A stretch of DNA of 37,755 bases from Desulfobacteraceae bacterium (lineage in GTDB: Bacteria > Desulfobacterota > Desulfobacteria > Desulfobacterales > Desulfosarcinaceae): the NCBI GenBank assembly GCA_024230435.1, contig JAAERL010000284.1, forward strand, positions 1-37,755. Direction: 5' to 3'. The translations under genes were made by a program, and so were the position numbers. Below are positions 34,556 through 37,755 of this stretch, piece by piece (within the stretch, counting starts at the first letter, position 1; the number at the start of each line of letters is the position of its first letter). The notes beneath the pieces were generated by a model. That model had not been told where the DNA came from. It saw only the letters and a program-made list of their open reading frames with translations, and ran no database searches.

Positions 34556-35851
34556 TCAACTCTTATTATCGGATTTTTCCGAATATACAATTTTTCCGTC
34601 GACCATGGTCATCATTGTTTTACCGGTCAGCTCCATACCGCCAAATGGCGTATTACGCCCTTTGGATTTGAACGCGCCGGTTTGAACCGTAAAATTCCGG
34701 TCCGGGTCAATAAGGGTCAAATCGGCAGGCAAACCAGTGCGAATACCGTATTCGATTCCTAAAAATTTAGCGGGGGCCGCAGCCATGCGCTCGATTAACA
34801 CTTCAGCGGATAAAAGCTGCTCCCGAACCAATTTCAATCCAAGCGATAGCGCTGTTTCCAATCCAACTATGCCGTTTGCAGCGCGATCAAACTCCACTTG
34901 TTTTTCAAGGATGGCGTGGGGGGCATGATCAGTTGCAATGATATCGATAACCCCTTGGGCCAGCGCCTGCCGGATGGCATACCGGTCAGCCTCCTCACGC
35001 AGGGGAGGATTCATTTTGGCGTTGGTGTTATAGCCCTCTACAGCCTCATCTGTGAGAGTAAAATAATGGGGCGCTGTCTCGGCGGTCACGGCAACGCCCT
35101 GGCTTTTGGCGGCCCGGATAGCTTCGACCGACTCTTTGGCGCTCACATGGGCGATGTGAACAGGAACACCGGTCAATCGTGAAAGTTCAATGTCCCGCAT
35201 AACCATGGTGCTTTCCGCGGCGCTTGGAATTCCGGGCAGCCCCATCCGTGTGGCCCTGGGGCCTTCATGCATGGACCCTGCCGCGGCAAGATTCAATTCT
35301 TCACAGTGGGAAATAACTCGCAATCCAAACCCGGAGGCATATTCCATGGCCCGCCGCATTAAGCGGCTGTTGATAACCGGTTTACCGTCATCGCTGACCC
35401 CTATGGCGCCGGCTGATTTAAGCTCGCCATATTCACAGAGTTGTTCGCCCTTTAATCCTTTACTGATTGCAGCCACGGGATAGATACGCACCAGCCCGGC
35501 CTGCCTGGCTTTTTCCAGAATCAAACCGGTAACCGCCGGATCATCATTTACCGGGTCGGTATTGGGCATGGTGCACACAGCGGTAAAACCTCCGGCAGCA
35601 GCGGCCTGGGAACCGGTTAAAATGGTTTCTTTGTATTCCTGGCCGGGCTCACGAAAATGAACATGCAAATCAATTAATCCCGGTGTCAACCATTGTTTCC
35701 GGCCATCGATAACCGTCATGTCATCCTGACTCACCTGCATGGTATCTGCAGGTTGAACTGCTTCAATACGCCCGTTTGCAACAAGCACATCACATATATC
35801 ATCCAAATGCCCGGGATCGATAACCCGTGCGCCTTTAATCAGAATCGACAT
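34556..35851 (-). CDS. pyrC: Dihydroorotase
   Basis: The enzyme cyclises carbamoyl-aspartate to dihydroorotate in pyrimidine synthesis. It is a class I (PyrC/AllB-like) amidohydrolase of 431 residues with zinc ligands in [13 protein letters not shown], substrate-binding [15 protein letters not shown] and [12 protein letters not shown], and the catalytic Asp in IIATDHAPH. The ATG at 35851 has GGAGG eight bases upstream and matches the family start [13 protein letters not shown]; an earlier frame start would add a non-conserved stretch. It overlaps pyrB by 17 bp. Confidence 0.95.
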   Translation of the reverse strand: MSILIKGARVIDPGHLDDICDVLVANGRIEAVQPADTMQVSQDDMTVIDGRKQWLTPGLIDLHVHFREPGQEYKETILTGSQAAAAGGFTAVCTMPNTDPVNDDPAVTGLILEKARQAGLVRIYPVAAISKGLKGEQLCEYGELKSAGAIGVSDDGKPVINSRLMRRAMEYASGFGLRVISHCEELNLAAAGSMHEGPRATRMGLPGIPSAAESTMVMRDIELSRLTGVPVHIAHVSAKESVEAIRAAKSQGVAVTAETAPHYFTLTDEAVEGYNTNAKMNPPLREEADRYAIRQALAQGVIDIIATDHAPHAILEKQVEFDRAANGIVGLETALSLGLKLVREQLLSAEVLIERMAAAPAKFLGIEYGIRTGLPADLTLIDPDRNFTVQTGAFKSKGRNTPFGGMELTGKTMMTMVDGKIVYSEKSDNKS

Positions 35852-36764
35852 TCCGGTTTCCTCCAGATACAAGTAACAATAACGCCATACGAACGGCCAC
35901 ACCGTTGGTGACCTGGTCCAGGATAATAGAATAGGGGCCGTCGGCCACTTCAGGATCTATTTCAACTCCGCGGTTCATGGGTCCTGGATGCATTACCAGG
36001 ACATCGGGCTTGGCTCTTTCCAAACGTTTCAGGTTAAGGCCAAAATAACGGGCGTATTCGCGCTCGGTTGACATCAAGGTGTCCTTTTGGCGCTCTTTTT
36101 GGATACGCAGCATCATGACGGCATCAGCTCCTTCAATGGCGTCATCCACTGTGGGCGCCACGCGAACCCCCAAACTTTCAATTCCTTGTGGAATCATCGT
36201 TGGAGGCCCGGCTAAAGTCACCTGGGACCCCATCTTTGTAAATCCCACGCAATTGGAACGGGCAACCCGGCTATGGGCAATATCTCCGATAATGGCGACT
36301 TTCAGACCTTCTAAAGAACCTTTGCGCTGCCGGACGCTGACCATGTCCAGCAAAGCCTGGGTAGGATGAGCGTGGGTTCCGTCACCTGCATTTATCACTG
36401 AAGCTTTCAGATGCCTGGCCAGAAAATGGGGGGCGCCGGCGTAGGAATGACGAAGGATCACAATGTCCGGATTCATGGCCTCTAAGTTTTTGGCCGTATC
36501 CAGCAAGGTCTCGCCCTTGACCAGGCTGCTCATGCTACCGGATATGGAAAGACTGTCGGCGCTGAGCCGCTTAGCAGCAATATCAAAGGAAAGTTTGGTT
36601 CGGGTACTAGGTTCATAAAAAAAGAGAATAACGGTTTTCCCCCTCAAGGTGGGCACCTTTTTTATAGGACGCTCCGATATCTCCCTCATGTTTACAGCCA
36701 TGTCCAATATACTATGGATCTCATTCACCGAAAGAGAGTCCATATCAAGAATATCTTTTTTCAT
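35835..36764 (-). CDS. pyrB: Aspartate carbamoyltransferase, catalytic chain
   Basis: This catalyses the first committed step of pyrimidine synthesis, joining carbamoyl phosphate to aspartate. The 309-residue protein has the carbamoyl-phosphate loop [12 protein letters not shown] (about 49-60), [14 protein letters not shown], the aspartate-binding [10 protein letters not shown] region and HPGPMNRG. No regulatory chain gene (pyrI) is next to it; in the pyrB-pyrC pairing typical of many bacteria the catalytic trimer may act alone or with dihydroorotase. It lies 27 bases after lepB. Confidence 0.96.
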   Translation of the reverse strand: MKKDILDMDSLSVNEIHSILDMAVNMREISERPIKKVPTLRGKTVILFFYEPSTRTKLSFDIAAKRLSADSLSISGSMSSLVKGETLLDTAKNLEAMNPDIVILRHSYAGAPHFLARHLKASVINAGDGTHAHPTQALLDMVSVRQRKGSLEGLKVAIIGDIAHSRVARSNCVGFTKMGSQVTLAGPPTMIPQGIESLGVRVAPTVDDAIEGADAVMMLRIQKERQKDTLMSTEREYARYFGLNLKRLERAKPDVLVMHPGPMNRGVEIDPEVADGPYSIILDQVTNGVAVRMALLLLVSGGNRNVDSD

Positions 36765-36791
36765 CCTGGATCCAATAGTTATTTGTGGGGG

Positions 36792-37427
36792 TTAATGCAT
36801 CATATCTCCCAGCCTGCTCCAACGCACGCCGAAATCTTCTTTATTCCAAGACCAATAAATCATGAACGCCTTACCCCGGACCTCGCCGACATCCACATAT
36901 CCCCAGAACCGGCTGTCGTTACTGCGATCGCGATTATCACCCATCACGAACAATTTGCCTTCAGGCACGGTTGCCGGACCGAAAAAATCCCGAAGCGGCT
37001 TTTTGCCGGATTCAGAGAACCGGGCAAATGAACTGTCCTGCAATTTGTCGTTTACATAAACCTTTTTATCCCTAATGTGTATTTTATCACCGCCTACCGC
37101 GACCACGCGTTTAATAAAATCCTTACTGGGATCCTCGGGATATTTAAAAACAATGATGTCTCCGCGCTTGGGATATTTAATGGGAATCACAGTAATGTTT
37201 GAGAACGGGATTTTCACGCCATAGATAAATTTGTTAACCAGGATGTAATCGCCAACCAAAAGGGTGTTTTTCATGGAACCGGAAGGTATTTTAAACGCCT
37301 GCACCACAAATGCCCTAATAAACAGCGCAAGCAGGATTGCGATAAAAAGCGCTTCAATGTTTTCCCGGAGCTTGCCTTTTTTTTCACCCTTAAGGGTGTG
37401 ATTAGCCTTTTTAGCTTCAGCTTTCAA
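36792..37427 (-). CDS. lepB: Signal peptidase I
   Basis: This is the membrane serine protease that removes Sec and Tat signal peptides. The 211-residue protein has one membrane helix (about 25-43), the catalytic Ser in IPSGSMKNTL (about 48-57), the catalytic Lys in DFIKRVVAVGGD, and the GDNRDRSNDSRFWGYV box. The start is a TTG at 37427 supported by AGGTGG six bases upstream; no nearby in-frame ATG fits. It is the first gene of the lepB-pyrB-pyrC group. Confidence 0.95.
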   Translation of the reverse strand: MKAEAKKANHTLKGEKKGKLRENIEALFIAILLALFIRAFVVQAFKIPSGSMKNTLLVGDYILVNKFIYGVKIPFSNITVIPIKYPKRGDIIVFKYPEDPSKDFIKRVVAVGGDKIHIRDKKVYVNDKLQDSSFARFSESGKKPLRDFFGPATVPEGKLFVMGDNRDRSNDSRFWGYVDVGEVRGKAFMIYWSWNKEDFGVRWSRLGDMMH

Positions 37428-37616
37428 ATAATGCCACCTTTAAGTATCGTTCAAACGATGTAAAAAAATCCTAATGCTATATACAAAGGATTTCAATTCG
37501 TTTCAAGGCAACTCGTAATGAGTATCCTTGATTTAAAGACAATTATGCCAGCGGGGCAGTTAATATTACAAACACAAAAAAACACCGGCAAAGATAAAAT
37601 AACTCATTTTCATACC

Positions 37617-37755
37617 TTAGGCGATTTCTGTTAAAGAATATACCATCTTGTATGTCTTTTTTCCCGTCTTCTGCGTTATGCCAAAGCCCGAATACGTTAA
37701 GTATGCAAACTTTGGCACGCCTTGAATACGAAAAAAAATCCTGCTCAATCTGGTA
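37617..37755. repeat. Repeat A, copy cut by the window edge
   Basis: From TTAGGCGATTTCTG at 37617 this matches 29111-29286 in reverse complement almost perfectly, to the window end at TCAATCTGGTA. It lacks the 12 extra bases of the 29-kb copy and so is probably closer to the original form. It lies about 190 bases upstream of lepB. Confidence 0.85.

Overview
The window looks like a piece of chromosome from a Gram-negative deltaproteobacterium (Desulfobacterota). This is inferred from protein style, moderate GC, a pilR-pilA-ABC gene order like that of Myxococcus and Geobacter, and sigma-54 promoters; no rRNA or marker tree was available. Every intact gene is on the minus strand, so the region is read from right (37.7 kb) to left (1 kb).

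From 37.4 to 34.6 kb lies a housekeeping block: signal peptidase I (lepB), aspartate carbamoyltransferase (pyrB) and dihydroorotase (pyrC). Next is an NtrC/PilR-type sigma-54 activator (34.3-32.9 kb). Two paralogous copies of one cassette follow: a long type IV pilin behind a -24/-12 promoter, an ABC ATPase, an ABC-2 permease, and a membrane-anchored TPR-like protein. The cassettes lie at 32.7-29.3 kb and 27.2-23.8 kb, with an IS4-like transposase gene between them. A decayed 3' end of a third TPR-like gene survives at about 21.7 kb. The closest known arrangement is the pilR-pilA-pilG-pilH-pilI region of Myxococcus xanthus. A secreted calcium-binding protein with a duplicated domain sits at 23.4-22.2 kb.

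From 21.3 to 0.9 kb runs a type VI secretion (T6SS) locus. In transcription order it encodes a cysteine-rich protein with a threonine-motif tail, a TagH-C-like protein without an FHA domain, TssJ, TssK, TssL, TssM, TagF, TssA, TssB, TssC, Hcp, TssE, TssF, TssG and ClpV. No VgrG, PAAR protein, kinase, phosphatase or effector is present. The gene order and overlaps suggest one long operon, broken by a MITE-like palindromic element between hcp and tssE.

The left edge (1-0.86 kb) is insertion-sequence debris: the 3' end of one transposase, half of a palindromic repeat, and an IS6/IS240-type transposase fragment. Two families of short palindromic, MITE-like repeats (called A and B here) are scattered through the window, at 0.45, 29.1 and 37.6 kb (A) and at 6.9 and 34.4 kb (B). 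The main points of interest are the multiplied pilin/ABC cassette with its remnant, and the unrecognised cysteine-rich T6SS protein whose tail resembles an FHA ligand.
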